Of a stretch of DNA of 64,000 nt, positions 48,173 through 57,332 are shown in pieces; the first letter of the stretch is position 1; each line of letters starts with the position of its first letter. The notes beneath the pieces were generated by a model that was not told the origin of the DNA, did no database searches, and saw nothing but the letters and a program-made list of their open reading frames with translations. The translations under genes and the position numbers were made by a program. The stretch comes from an uncultured bacterium (GTDB lineage Bacteria > Bacillota > Bacilli > Lactobacillales > Lactobacillaceae), in assembly GCA_905214235.1 (NCBI GenBank), contig CAJMLF010000003.1:48180-112179 (forward strand), given 5' to 3'.

Positions 48173-48690
48173 TGAAAGCGTTAGTAGTAAGTGATAATCA
48201 CGGTGATCGGCAGATCCTTTCCCAAATTGTCAACAAGTGGCAGGGACAAGTAGACCTGATGATCCACTGTGGGGATTCAGAAATTGATTCAACCGACCCC
48301 CTGATGAAAAATTTTGTTGGGGTGGCGGGAAATAATGATTGGCACCTGGGATATCCGGGAGACCTGGTTATTGAAAAGGCGGGGCAGCACTTTTTCATTA
48401 CCCATGGTCACCACTACCGGGTCAACTTTACGATGACCCCATTGATGCTGAAGGGAGCATCAACGGGGGCGGACGTAATCTGTTATGGTCACACTCACCA
48501 GTTGGGGGCCACGGTTGATCACGGAATGCTGGTTGTTAACCCCGGCAGCATTTCACTGCCGCGGGGACAGTATCGTGATATTGGTGGGACCTTTGCAATC
48601 ATTGATGCTGATCCGCGTGCGTTCACAGTTGATTTTTACGATCGGCAGATGCACCGCGTTCCCGACTTACATGTTGAGTTTTTGCGTTAG
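48172..48690 (+). CDS. YfcE/MJ0936-type metallophosphoesterase
   Basis: The 172-residue calcineurin-like phosphoesterase has SDNHGD (8-13), IHCGDSE (about 36), GNNDW (about 55), ITHGHHY (about 77) and YGHTHQ (about 105), all metal ligands of the family. The substrate is unknown. The start ATG overlaps the stop of the preceding pyrophosphatase, so the upstream ATG in that frame is not needed. Confidence 0.92.
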   Translation: MKALVVSDNHGDRQILSQIVNKWQGQVDLMIHCGDSEIDSTDPLMKNFVGVAGNNDWHLGYPGDLVIEKAGQHFFITHGHHYRVNFTMTPLMLKGASTGADVICYGHTHQLGATVDHGMLVVNPGSISLPRGQYRDIGGTFAIIDADPRAFTVDFYDRQMHRVPDLHVEFLR

Positions 48691-48710
48691 AAATTATCCG
48701 AGAAGATAGA

Positions 48711-48748
48711 AAACGACCTTCAGTGCTTTTGGACACTGAAGGTCGTTT
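48711..48748. terminator. Bidirectional terminator
   Basis: AAACGACCTTCAGTG pairs exactly with CACTGAAGGTCGTTT around an 8-base loop, between the converging phosphoesterase and HAD genes. Confidence 0.88.
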
Positions 48749-48763
48749 ACGTTATCATAACAG

Positions 48764-49597
48764 TTAGTTATTTTTAAGAATTTGTTGTATGGTCTTTAGA
48801 ACCCCATCGTGGTTGTTATCGGCAGTGGTGACGTGGCCGGCCTGCATCCGAATAACCTGGTGGGCGTTTTGCATTGCGTAACTCTGGGCGGTCATTGCCA
48901 GCATCCCCAGGTCGTTTTCGTTATCGCCAAAGGTCACGATTTCACCGGGGGCACAAGCAAAGTGGTTCTGCAAAAGGGCGAGTCCGTTGCGCTTTGTCCC
49001 GTGGGCGTTACCAATCAGGTCCGTATTAAAACCGGAATTCTCAATGATAAGCGATGCGGGAAGAAAGTTATCCAAAGTGGCCGCCACTCGTGCCAGGTTG
49101 ACGTGATCGGCAAAGTTGATGGAAATCTTGGTGAACTCCTCATCCGGATAGCTCGTAAAGATGTGGCGGATGTCTGAAACCCGTTGAACGTCTTCATAAA
49201 AGGTCTTTACGATCCCGAAGTTATGGTCGTCCATCGTCTGGTCGACATAGGAGTGGATTGGCCCCGAAACTACCAGCTGGTTGATGTCACGGGGGCCATA
49301 GTAACGATCCAGCACATGCATTACCCGCGCCAGGGCCCGGGAATCAATCGGGTAGTCCTGGATTAATTTATCACCCAGGTGGATTACAGAACCGTTTTGG
49401 GAGACAAAGCCCATCTGGTCAACATAGGGGGCAAATTCACGTTTTAAACGCGGGTAGCTGGACCCACTGGCGGCAACGAAGTGGATCCCCCTTTTCTGCA
49501 GTTGGCGAAAGACCTTTTTGAAAAGACGGTGGTTATAAGTGTGATCATCACGCAGGAAGGTCCCATCAAGGTCGGTGGCAATCATCTTAATTTTCAT
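48764..49597 (-). CDS. Cof-type HAD-IIB phosphatase
   Basis: The 277-residue protein has motif I TDLDGTFL (Asp 9 and Asp 11), motif II in AASGSSYPR, and the C-terminal FGDNENDLGML motif IV, which is typical of Cof-like sugar phosphatases. I use the ATG at 49597 behind GGAAGGGAA on the minus strand. The longer frame up to 49663 is part of mscS. Its start overlaps the end of mscS by 11 bases, so the two are one transcript. The substrate cannot be told. Confidence 0.92.
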   Translation of the reverse strand: MKIKMIATDLDGTFLRDDHTYNHRLFKKVFRQLQKRGIHFVAASGSSYPRLKREFAPYVDQMGFVSQNGSVIHLGDKLIQDYPIDSRALARVMHVLDRYYGPRDINQLVVSGPIHSYVDQTMDDHNFGIVKTFYEDVQRVSDIRHIFTSYPDEEFTKISINFADHVNLARVAATLDNFLPASLIIENSGFNTDLIGNAHGTKRNGLALLQNHFACAPGEIVTFGDNENDLGMLAMTAQSYAMQNAHQVIRMQAGHVTTADNNHDGVLKTIQQILKNN

Positions 49598-50465
49598 GGT
49601 GTTCCCTTCCTTCCCAGGAAAGCGGTACGTGGGCGGCGTGAAGTTCACGCAGGTAGGCGGCAAGAAACTTACTGGAAACCGTTGATTGGGACCCGCTCGT
49701 GACGGTAATCGTCACCCGAAAGACGAGCTGTGCATTGACGGTAACGGGACCAACAACTACTGGTGCCGCCTGTAGGTCGGGGGTAGTATCGATTAATTGG
49801 GTGTTAACCCGGTCAACAATCGCTTTAACCTGGTCGATCTTGGCGTTGGGGGCAATAAAAATATCAACGTTGGTAACCACATCATTGCGGGAGAAGTTGC
49901 GGACGATGGTAATCTGCCGGTTGGGGATGTAGTTTAAAGTCCCGTCCGCACTGGTGATCTGGGTTGTGCGGATGCCAAGGGCGGTTACGGTGCCCTTTAT
50001 TTGCCCCAGTTCGACCGTGTCACCAACATCGAGCTGCTGTTCCAGCAGGATGAAAAAGCCGTTAACGACATCGCTGACGAAGCCCTGGGCCCCGAGACCA
50101 AGGGCAATGCTGAAAATACCGGCACCGGCAATGAGGGTACCAACCGGGACGCCAATCTCAGAGAGAATGGCGTACAGGAAAAAGAAGTAGCAGGTGTAAC
50201 GATAGATGTTAAGGGTCAGGGCCCGAATAGTGGCCAGGCGGTTCTTATTTCTTAGTAGTTGGTACTTATTAGACTCACGAAACAGGTGATTGATAATCAC
50301 GCGCCCCAACCATAAGATAATGAAGAACAGGGCCGCAGTGATGAAGATCAGGAGCAGCTTATTGAGAATCTGCCGCGAAATTTGTTCCCAGGACAGGTCG
50401 GTAAATGCTTGGCGGACCTGTTCCAGCTGTTTATTTAATTGGGCGTTTGCCGCACCAACAATCAT
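49587..50465 (-). CDS. Small-conductance mechanosensitive channel (MscS family)
   Basis: The 292-residue protein has three hydrophobic helices near residues 36-55, 90-105 and 113-150. The pore-lining helix is Gly/Ala rich (GTLIAGAGIFSIALGLGAQGFVSDVVNGFFILLEQQ) and leads into the beta-domain (VGDTVELGQIKGTVTALGIRTTQI). It releases solutes on osmotic downshock. It is co-transcribed with the Cof phosphatase. The start ATG is behind AAGGGGGAAA on the minus strand. Confidence 0.92.
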   Translation of the reverse strand: MIVGAANAQLNKQLEQVRQAFTDLSWEQISRQILNKLLLIFITAALFFIILWLGRVIINHLFRESNKYQLLRNKNRLATIRALTLNIYRYTCYFFFLYAILSEIGVPVGTLIAGAGIFSIALGLGAQGFVSDVVNGFFILLEQQLDVGDTVELGQIKGTVTALGIRTTQITSADGTLNYIPNRQITIVRNFSRNDVVTNVDIFIAPNAKIDQVKAIVDRVNTQLIDTTPDLQAAPVVVGPVTVNAQLVFRVTITVTSGSQSTVSSKFLAAYLRELHAAHVPLSWEGREHHEN

Positions 50466-50602
50466 AAAAATTTCCCCCTTTGAATGAATCCATTCAATTG
50501 TAACAACTTCTGGGTATTAATGTCGATAGGGGGAATTGTCGTTTAATGGTCAGGTGTGCTATTCTAGTCATTAAGTAAAGAAATTGAAGGAGGCGGCACT
50601 TG

Positions 50603-51043
50603 ATGACGTTTGGTGAATTGGCAGGGTTGATCGCGGCAATTGCTTTTTTGATCCTGGTTGTTTTTCTGTGCATCCTGGTTAACCAACTGAGCAAGACCAT
50701 GAAGGAGACCAACCAAAGTATCTCCCTGCTAACCCGCGATATGGATAACCTGAGTAAGGAAGTTGAAGAAGTTCTCGGTAACACGAATTCACTGCTAGAG
50801 GATCTTAATAAGAAGTCCAATAAGCTTAACCCGGCAGTACAGGCCGTGGCGGATGTCAGTCAAAGTGTGGTTGACATTAATGACCACCTGCACACCATGG
50901 TTGATAAAGCCAATGCCCAACGGGAGAAAAATAAGTTGGGGATTAGCTTGCTAAAGAGTGCTGGAAAGGCGGCAGTTGTTGGTGCTGTTGGCCGCTATCG
51001 GACACACCGGGCTAATAAGAAAGGGGTTGACAGTAATGAGTAA
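50603..51043 (+). CDS. DUF948 family membrane protein
   Basis: The 146-residue protein has one N-terminal helix (about 6-28; LAGLIAAIAFLILVVFLCILV). A long amphipathic coiled-coil region (NQSISLLTRDMDNLSKEVEEVLGNTNSLLEDLNKK) follows, as in DUF948 general stress-related proteins. Ribosome site GGAGG precedes the ATG at 50603. It overlaps the YtxH-like gene, its usual partner. Confidence 0.88.
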   Translation: MTFGELAGLIAAIAFLILVVFLCILVNQLSKTMKETNQSISLLTRDMDNLSKEVEEVLGNTNSLLEDLNKKSNKLNPAVQAVADVSQSVVDINDHLHTMVDKANAQREKNKLGISLLKSAGKAAVVGAVGRYRTHRANKKGVDSNE

Positions 51044-51425
51044 AAAGTTATTTGCAGGAATTATTTTAGGGGGAGCAGCCACCGCAGCTAGCTGGGCGCT
51101 CATCCCAGAGGAAAAACGTCAATTGCTAAAGGAAAGAGCAAATGAGAAGATGGGCGACATTGCTGATTACGTTACCGACTACGCCCTGAATGCGCTTGAT
51201 ATTGTTGACGAGAAGCTGGCCGAAATGGACGACAATGGCATGACTGATAACGTCAAAGCGGCGACCGAAAAGGTCAAGAAGACAAAGGACCAGGTCCTGG
51301 ACCACTTGACAAACGACGAATTTGACAAGCAAACCGCTGCAATCCGTGAGAAGTTGGCTAAAGCCCACGAAAAAGAAAGCGATGCGGATGATGATATTGT
51401 TATCGACGCAACGCATGAAGAATAA
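51036..51425 (+). CDS. YtxH domain general stress-like protein
   Basis: The 129-residue protein starts MSKKLFAGIILGGAATAASWAL, a short Gly/Ala-rich membrane or signal segment. A charged helical tail follows, with the YtxH pattern (PEEKRQLLKERANEKMGDIADYV). The ATG at 51036 follows AAAGGGG and overlaps the DUF948 gene by eight bases. In Bacillus the ytxG (DUF948), ytxH and ccpA genes are also close together. Function is not known. Confidence 0.85.
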   Translation: MSKKLFAGIILGGAATAASWALIPEEKRQLLKERANEKMGDIADYVTDYALNALDIVDEKLAEMDDNGMTDNVKAATEKVKKTKDQVLDHLTNDEFDKQTAAIREKLAKAHEKESDADDDIVIDATHEE

Positions 51426-51440
51426 AATTTACGGTCGAAA

Positions 51441-51490
51441 AAGTGCTTGGTGGACAGTGTAATAAAAACTGTCTATCAAGTCTTTTTTTA
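51441..51490 (+). terminator. Terminator of the DUF948-YtxH operon
   Basis: GACAGT and ACTGTC form the inner stem and CTTGGT/ATCAAG the outer, followed by TCTTTTTTT. Confidence 0.75.
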
Positions 51491-51502
51491 TAACTAAAAT
51501 TA

Positions 51503-51531
51503 TTGATATGTCCTGGGGAATTTGCTATATT
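51503..51531 (+). promoter_or_regulatory. ccpA promoter
   Basis: TTGATA at 51503-51508, a 17-base spacer and TATATT at 51526-51531. Confidence 0.7.
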
Positions 51532-51588
51532 AGTGTAGTTATGAAAAATTATGAAAACCTGATATATCAATAAAGAAAGGGCTATCTT

Positions 51589-52590
51589 ATGGAAAAACAA
51601 GCAGTTACTATTTACACGGTTGCTCGTGAAGCACGTGTTTCCATGGCAACCGTTTCTCGGGTTGTTAATGGTAATCCAAATGTTAAGCCGGCAACCCGTC
51701 AAAAGGTTCTTGACGTCATTAAACGCCTCAACTACCGGCCAAATGCTGTGGCCCAGGGCCTGGCCTCCAAGCGGACGACGACCGTGGGGGTGGTTATCCC
51801 TAACATTACCAATCCTTACTTTGCCGAGTTGGCATTAGGGATTGATGACATCGCGTCGATGTACAAGTACAACATTATTTTGGCAAACTCCGACTATGAC
51901 AACGACAAGATCTTAAAGGTTGTTCGTAACCTCCTTGCCAAGCAAGTTGACGGGATTATCTTCATGGGTTACGATCTCTCGGCGGACTTGCAAGCGGAAT
52001 TTAAGAGCGCCAACACACCAGTAGTTGTTGCCGGTTCAGTTGTTGAAGACAAGGACCTGGCAACCGTCCGGATTGATTATCAAAAGGCAGCCAAGGAAGC
52101 AACCCTGAAGCTTTTGGAACACAACGATGGGGATGTTGCCTTGGTAACCAGCTCACTGGGCTATGCAATCAACCAGGCGCGGTTGGCTGGTTACAAGGAA
52201 GCGCTGAGTGACAAGGGTCTTCAGTACAGTAGTGACCTGGTAATTGAAACTGATGGGAGTTACAAGCAAATTTACGAACGGGCTAAGGAAATTGCCCAGA
52301 ACGGTGTAAAAGGTGCGTACGTCACTAACGACCACCTTGCTGTGGGCTTATTAAACGGTTTGGAAGATAACGGAGTCAAGGTGCCAGAAGAATTTGAAAT
52401 TATTTCTTCTAATGACACGACTTACACCCGGATCTGTCGGCCAACCCTTTCTTCCATCACCCAGCCCCTTTACGATATCGGTGCGGTATCGATGCGGCTG
52501 TTAACGAAATTGATGGAAGATAACGATGATGAAGAAAACGATGTTATCTTAGACCATGGCTTTGAGGCTCGGCAGTCTACTCGTAAGTAG
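51589..52590 (+). CDS. ccpA: Catabolite control protein A
   Basis: The 333-residue LacI-family regulator has an N-terminal helix-turn-helix (TIYTVAREARVSMATVSRVVNG, about 6-27) and hinge helix (NAVAQGLASKRTTTVGVVIP). The periplasmic-binding-like core carries the CcpA pattern. With HPr phosphorylated on serine it binds cre sites and represses or activates carbon genes. The neighbour DUF948-YtxH pair supports CcpA over other LacI members. Cre control of its own promoter is not obvious. Confidence 0.92.
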   Translation: MEKQAVTIYTVAREARVSMATVSRVVNGNPNVKPATRQKVLDVIKRLNYRPNAVAQGLASKRTTTVGVVIPNITNPYFAELALGIDDIASMYKYNIILANSDYDNDKILKVVRNLLAKQVDGIIFMGYDLSADLQAEFKSANTPVVVAGSVVEDKDLATVRIDYQKAAKEATLKLLEHNDGDVALVTSSLGYAINQARLAGYKEALSDKGLQYSSDLVIETDGSYKQIYERAKEIAQNGVKGAYVTNDHLAVGLLNGLEDNGVKVPEEFEIISSNDTTYTRICRPTLSSITQPLYDIGAVSMRLLTKLMEDNDDEENDVILDHGFEARQSTRK

Positions 52591-52602
52591 GAGATTTGAC
52601 CA

Positions 52603-53427
52603 TTGCCAACAAGAAGTGAGCTTTACCATCAAGAAAGTACTGATAATGAGCTCCAGGAAACGGCGAGTCACCATATCGGCTTGCGGATCCTAGGGGTGGT
52701 CCTATTAACAGTTTTAACCATTAGTTTTATTGTTGAACGGACGATTTTAAACAAGTCCTTTGTCATGCATGAAGTTACTTCGTCGGTACTAGAATCAACA
52801 ATCTTGGATGAGGTTGATGATGGACTACAGCAGTATGGTATTCCGACTAGTACGGTCACAAAAACAGATACTGATCACATTGTCCGGACGGTTGTTAACC
52901 AGGCCTTTGCTGGTCAGCGGCTCAAGCTTGATTTGAGCCCAATCACGAATAATGTGGAGAACCAGGCTAATGATGAGCTATCAAAGTTTGGCCTTTCAAC
53001 TGACCTTTTGCCGTCAGGAACGTCGTCAGCGGTAACCAGTCAGGTAAACAGCACGGTTAATTCACAAATTAACACTCCAGAAGTAACGGCAATCATTAAC
53101 GGCCTCCAGGTTGCCCGGGTGGTCACCAACATCTGCCTGATTGTCAGTTCCGTTGGGTTGGTTATCCTAGTTGTCCTCGCCATTCTTAGGCGTCATTTTG
53201 TAACCAGCTTCAGTTGGATATTCCTTTTTGGGACGGTGATCAGTTGGCTGGTTATCGAAGTGGTTCGGGCAATCATTCCCCAATTAGCACACGCCTATCC
53301 TGACTACAGTACATTTGCGGTTCAGTGTGCGGACGATTTTGTCCAAACCGCAATGCCAGTGATTGTTGTTACGGGGATCTTGGCAGCTATTTGCTGGGTC
53401 ATTCGGGGAATTAAGAAGTTTAAGTAG
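52603..53427 (+). CDS. Membrane protein of unknown function, four helices
   Basis: The 274-residue protein has an N-terminal helix (about 26-48), a large extracytoplasmic segment (about 50-165) rich in Val, Thr and Ser, and three more helices (about 170-195, 205-225, 245-265). I do not recognise a named family. It follows ccpA by 12 bases and probably shares its message. The TTG start has TAGGAGATTTG in front. The extracellular part includes paired segments around Thr, Asn and Asp repeats (SQVNSTVNSQIN), but no catalytic motif. Confidence 0.75.
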   Translation: MPTRSELYHQESTDNELQETASHHIGLRILGVVLLTVLTISFIVERTILNKSFVMHEVTSSVLESTILDEVDDGLQQYGIPTSTVTKTDTDHIVRTVVNQAFAGQRLKLDLSPITNNVENQANDELSKFGLSTDLLPSGTSSAVTSQVNSTVNSQINTPEVTAIINGLQVARVVTNICLIVSSVGLVILVVLAILRRHFVTSFSWIFLFGTVISWLVIEVVRAIIPQLAHAYPDYSTFAVQCADDFVQTAMPVIVVTGILAAICWVIRGIKKFK

Positions 53428-53437
53428 TGTATTCACC

Positions 53438-53466
53438 TTGAATTAATAATGTTTTTTTGCTAAACT
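53438..53466 (+). promoter_or_regulatory. yebC promoter
   Basis: TTGAAT at 53438-53443, a 17-base spacer and TAAACT at 53461-53466. Confidence 0.6.
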
Positions 53467-53508
53467 TTATCTGTTTATCACATTAACTAAAGAAAAGAGG
53501 AGTCAGTA

Positions 53509-54252
53509 ATGTCAGGACATTCAAAATGGCATAACATTCAGGGACGTAAGAACGCCCAAGATGCTAAGCGTGGAAAAATCTTCCAAAAGATTTCCCGTGA
53601 TTTATACCAAGCAGCTAAAGCAGGTGATCCTGATCCAGCTAACAACGCCCAATTGCGTTTGGTAATTGACAAGGCGCACGCAGCTAACATGCCAAAGAAG
53701 AACATCGACCGGGCCATTGCTAAGGCTTCTGGTATCGGTGGCGCAAAGTTCGAAGAAGTTACTTACGAAGGTTACGCTCCAGGTGGGGTTGCCGTAATGG
53801 TTTCCGCCTTAACCGACAACAAGAACCGGACGGCCTCTGCCGTTCGTTCCGCCTTCACCCATGCAGGTGGTTCGTTAGGTGCTAGTGGTTCTGTTTCATA
53901 CATGTTTGACCGGAAGGGCTTAATTGAAATCCTGCGGGACGGTCTTGACAAGAGTGAAGACGACATGTTGATGGATGCCTTGGATGCCGGTGCGGACGAC
54001 ATGAAGGCAACCGATGAAAAGTTCCAAATCTTCACCGACCCAAGCAGCTTAACGACTGTTCGCGACGCTTTGCAAGGCAAGGGTTACGACTTGGACACTG
54101 CTGAAGTAACGATGATTCCACAAAACCGGACAGCAGTTCCAGAAGACAAGGCTAAGCAATACCGTCACCTGATCGATGAATTGACAGCAAACGACGATGT
54201 TGCCGACATCTACGAAACTGGTATCTTACCAGACGACGAAGATGAAGACTAA
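53509..54252 (+). CDS. yebC: YebC/PmpR family regulator
   Basis: The 247-residue protein starts [22 protein letters not shown], the family signature, and continues with [28 protein letters not shown]. YebC proteins were taken as transcription regulators; newer work shows that some help ribosomes through polyproline. It has the usual length. A terminator follows, and the competence operon starts on its own. Confidence 0.96.
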   Translation: MSGHSKWHNIQGRKNAQDAKRGKIFQKISRDLYQAAKAGDPDPANNAQLRLVIDKAHAANMPKKNIDRAIAKASGIGGAKFEEVTYEGYAPGGVAVMVSALTDNKNRTASAVRSAFTHAGGSLGASGSVSYMFDRKGLIEILRDGLDKSEDDMLMDALDAGADDMKATDEKFQIFTDPSSLTTVRDALQGKGYDLDTAEVTMIPQNRTAVPEDKAKQYRHLIDELTANDDVADIYETGILPDDEDED

Positions 54253-54270
54253 CATATAAATATTCGTAAA

Positions 54271-54300
54271 CAAAAAACTAGGATTTTTCCTAGTTTTTTT
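54271..54300 (+). terminator. Terminator of yebC
   Basis: AAAAAACTAGG pairs with CCTAGTTTTTT around a 6-base loop. Confidence 0.88.
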
Positions 54301-54354
54301 AGTTTAAACCGCTCCCTTTTACCGTCTTATTTAGGTGAAGGGGGTTTTGTCGTT

Positions 54355-55332
54355 ATGAAGAGTTTTGAGAAAGAAATTGCGGTTGCCATTGGGATGCGCG
54401 CCGCAGACTTATATATTTTGCCCTTTAAAAAATATTACCGCTTGCTGGTCACGCACCAGGGGTCGTTGCAGCAATTAAAAGAGGTGCCCAGAGATTATGC
54501 GGAACGGTTGATCTCATATCTGAAATACCAGGCTGACATGGCCGTTAGTGAGCACCGGCGGCCCCAGTTGGGCGCAATGGAGTGGCAATACGGGCCCGAA
54601 GTGGTTAACCTCCGATTATCCAGTGTCGGCGACTATCAAGGGCGCGAATCACTGGTTGTCCGGTTTATCTACCACTTGACGAGTCAAAATTATCACCTGC
54701 TTTTTCCCGACCAGTGGCAAGCCTTGAAACAAATCCTCAAAAAGCGGGGCCTGCACCTCTTTGCAGGGCCGATGGGTTCAGGAAAGACGACCACGATGTA
54801 CCAGCTCGTCCGGGAGCTAGCGGATGAGAAGGTTGTCATGGCGATTGAGGACCCGGTTGAAATTCATGAACCGGCCTTTATCCAGCTCCAAGTAAATGAA
54901 CTGGCGGGGATGGATTACCAGGCCCTGCTGCGTCTTGGCCTCCGCCACCGGCCGGACATCTTTATTATTGGGGAAATTCGCGACCCGGAAACAGCAAAGA
55001 TGACGGTGCAAGCAGCATTGAGTGGCCACCTCGTGCTGGGGACAATTCATGCCCAAAATGCCTATGGCGCGGTTGCCCGGCTCAGGCAGCTGGGGGTTGC
55101 GGAATACTACCTAGCGCAGACACTTACGGGCGTGTGCTACCAGCGGCTGTTACCGATAAAGGACGGGGGTCAAGCAGTATTGTTTGATTCGTTGCGTGGT
55201 GATGCTCTTAATAGGGCCATTGAAAACGGGGAAAAGGGAGGGATGACAGATGAATGGGGGAAGCAACTATCAAAAGCAGTGGCGGTGGGGAAAATATCTA
55301 CCCAGGTCAAGGAAGCGTTCTGGGAAGGTTAA
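54355..55332 (+). CDS. comGA: Competence type IV pilus ATPase ComGA
   Basis: The 325-residue GspE/PilB-type ATPase has Walker A GPMGSGKTT (138-146), an Asp box (AIEDPVEI, about 164-171), Walker B IFIIGEIRDPETA and a His box (GHLVLGTIHAQNA). It powers assembly of the pseudopilus that binds external DNA. It starts the comG operon. Its 3' end overlaps comGB by 83 bases. Confidence 0.94.
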   Translation: MKSFEKEIAVAIGMRAADLYILPFKKYYRLLVTHQGSLQQLKEVPRDYAERLISYLKYQADMAVSEHRRPQLGAMEWQYGPEVVNLRLSSVGDYQGRESLVVRFIYHLTSQNYHLLFPDQWQALKQILKKRGLHLFAGPMGSGKTTTMYQLVRELADEKVVMAIEDPVEIHEPAFIQLQVNELAGMDYQALLRLGLRHRPDIFIIGEIRDPETAKMTVQAALSGHLVLGTIHAQNAYGAVARLRQLGVAEYYLAQTLTGVCYQRLLPIKDGGQAVLFDSLRGDALNRAIENGEKGGMTDEWGKQLSKAVAVGKISTQVKEAFWEG

Positions 55333-56329
55333 GTTTAGCCCAAAAGCGCAGGCAAAGTGGTTCTTGCTGCTGAGTGACCTTTTAAGAGTTGGCTTCTCCC
55401 TCCAGCGGGCTGTTGACTTTACAACAACCACGATGGTCAAAGAAGCTGGCGTCTTATCTAAGGTGCGGACCAACTTGTTGGCGGGAAATACCTTTGCCAA
55501 TAGTGTCCGGCCCTTTATTAAGGTCGACTTATATTATCAGCTCTTATTAGCAGAAAAGCATGGCGACCTGGTTGAGGTCCTTGCTGAAACTGGCCAGTTA
55601 TTGGTGACCCGCCAACGACAGGTGCAAAAGCTGAAACAACTGCTCCAGTACCCATTGATTTTGCTTTGCCTCCTGGGGGTAATGATGGTCGGTTTAGCCA
55701 CATTCGTGTTTCCTCAGTTAGCGGCGTGGCAAGCTAGTAATGGTTGCCAGTCAGTTCACCAGTTCTTGCCATATCTCAAGTGGGCGCTCGTGGTCCTCTC
55801 ACTAATTTTTAGCGCTGGGGGGATTTGTAAGTTAATTACTTGGCGTCACCTTACCAAGCTGCAGCAGGTCCAGCACCTGTGTCGCTTACCGCTTGTTGGT
55901 GAATGTTACCGCCTCTACTATGCCTACTACATTACCAGTGCCCTTGCCGTCCTTATTCGTGCGGGGATGTCTCTTAAAGAAATGATGACGACCATTGAAA
56001 AATTTTCTGACCGGACGATGCTGTATCAACTTGGGGCAGAGGTCCAGAACAACCTTGCTGCTGGTGGTCAGTTGGAAAACTTTATCAAACGGACCATCTT
56101 CTTGCCAGACGAACTAATGATTTTTATCAGTAAGGGTGCGACTTCTAAGGAATTAGGTAAGGATCTGACGGCCTTCTCCCGAATCCAGTTTAAGCACCTT
56201 TTGGCCCGCTTGGAACAGCTGTTTTCGTTGGTCCAACCCGTCATTTTTATTGTGATTGCCGCAGTTATTGTGGGCCTTTACCTCAGTATTCTTTTACCAA
56301 TTTACCACTCGTTACAGGGGGTCTATTAA
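55250..56329 (+). CDS. comGB: Competence type IV pilus membrane platform ComGB
   Basis: The 359-residue GspF-like protein has three membrane helices (about 138-160, 180-205, 325-350) and two repeated cytoplasmic T2SF domains (WFLLLSDLLRVGFSLQRAVD; YITSALAVLIRAGMSLKEMM). The ATG at 55250 lies inside comGA, preceded by AAGGGAGGG. Later starts would trim the basic N-terminal arm, so the exact start is uncertain. It couples ComGA to the pilus. Confidence 0.9.
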   Translation: MNGGSNYQKQWRWGKYLPRSRKRSGKVKFSPKAQAKWFLLLSDLLRVGFSLQRAVDFTTTTMVKEAGVLSKVRTNLLAGNTFANSVRPFIKVDLYYQLLLAEKHGDLVEVLAETGQLLVTRQRQVQKLKQLLQYPLILLCLLGVMMVGLATFVFPQLAAWQASNGCQSVHQFLPYLKWALVVLSLIFSAGGICKLITWRHLTKLQQVQHLCRLPLVGECYRLYYAYYITSALAVLIRAGMSLKEMMTTIEKFSDRTMLYQLGAEVQNNLAAGGQLENFIKRTIFLPDELMIFISKGATSKELGKDLTAFSRIQFKHLLARLEQLFSLVQPVIFIVIAAVIVGLYLSILLPIYHSLQGVY

Positions 56330-56330
56330 A

Positions 56331-56645
56331 ATGAATAAGAAATTATTGCCGCCACGTTCGGCATTCACACTGCTTGAAATGTCGATTGTCCTCTTCATTA
56401 TCAGTCTCTTGATCCTGATTGTAATTCCCAACCTTGCCCAGCAAAGGAAGCATGCCAACAAGGTTCACGGCAACGCAATGGTTGCGGTCGTCCAGACACA
56501 AGTCGATGCTTACGAAAACGACAATGGGGTTGATTCTGCCAACTTTGAGGAGCTTCAGGCCGGAAACTACCTCACCAAGTCACAGGTACAAAAGGCGCGG
56601 AATGAACATATCGTGATTGTTAACGGCAAAGCGTGTCAACGATGA
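56331..56645 (+). CDS. comGC: Competence major pseudopilin ComGC
   Basis: The 104-residue prepilin has the class 3 signal MNKKLLPPRSAFTLLEMSIVLFIISLLILIVIPNL cut by ComC before Phe 12 (A-FTLLE, with the conserved Glu at +5). Cys occurs near the C-terminus. I use the ATG at 56331; the frame extends upstream into comGB, but that part is a shadow. It forms the pilus shaft. Confidence 0.92.
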   Translation: MNKKLLPPRSAFTLLEMSIVLFIISLLILIVIPNLAQQRKHANKVHGNAMVAVVQTQVDAYENDNGVDSANFEELQAGNYLTKSQVQKARNEHIVIVNGKACQR

Positions 56646-57082
56646 AGAGTGATGGCTTTACAGCTCTGGAGACGATCATTGTCCTGGGGCTAACAGCGCT
56701 AATTTTTTGTTTGGTTACGCCGATGATGACCACCAGTCGGAACCGTATTAATGAGCAACAGTTCTGGCGGCAGTTTCGCCAGGAGTGGCGCTATGCCCAG
56801 GTTCAAGCCCAGGTAAACCACTACGGAACTGATATTCACTATGCGAAGGAAAAGGGGGCAATCTCATTCATATGTAACTATCACCAACGACTGGTAAAGG
56901 TTCCAGCAACGATTCAGGTAATGGACTTTGATGATATTGAAATCAAGGCTGATGGTTATGTCTGCCCGCAGACAAAGGTATTTCATTCGGCTACGGAGCA
57001 CTGCGACTACCGTCTAACAATTCAGATGGCACGGGGGGAGTATGATGTTAAAAAGGAAAGGTGCGTTTGTAATGGCGGATAG
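56642..57082 (+). CDS. comGD: Competence minor pseudopilin ComGD
   Basis: This protein of about 146 residues has a prepilin start MKSDGFTALETIIVLGLTALIFCLV, with processing at G-FTALE. The ATG at 56642 overlaps the comGC stop by four bases. Several Cys residues in the second half could form disulfides. It overlaps comGE by about 40 bases. Confidence 0.85.
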   Translation: MKSDGFTALETIIVLGLTALIFCLVTPMMTTSRNRINEQQFWRQFRQEWRYAQVQAQVNHYGTDIHYAKEKGAISFICNYHQRLVKVPATIQVMDFDDIEIKADGYVCPQTKVFHSATEHCDYRLTIQMARGEYDVKKERCVCNGG

Positions 57083-57332
57083 TATGGTGGCCCTCACAAT
57101 TATTAGTTTAGGAATTTTCTCCTTCAGTGTTTGTCAGGTCCAGCTGCACCAGCAGCAACGGCAGTTAACAATTAAATTAACTGCTGCCCGGTTGGCTAAG
57201 GAAGCCAGTGCCGGATACTACTGTACCCACCGAGCGACGACCATTAAACGGGGACCTTACGTTGCGGTTGCTAGAAAGGGGTACGCCGAAGTGACTTTTC
57301 AACAGGATAGAATTTTAAGGATTGGCGGATGA
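57042..57332 (+). CDS. comGE: Competence minor pseudopilin ComGE-like
   Basis: The 96-residue protein has a hydrophobic N-terminal helix (VALTIISLGIFSFSVCQVQ) after KGAFVMADSM. The prepilin motif is weak: the Glu at +5 is not seen, and Asp is near. Position between comGD and comGF is the main support. Both flanking genes overlap it. Confidence 0.75.
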   Translation: MMLKRKGAFVMADSMVALTIISLGIFSFSVCQVQLHQQQRQLTIKLTAARLAKEASAGYYCTHRATTIKRGPYVAVARKGYAEVTFQQDRILRIGG

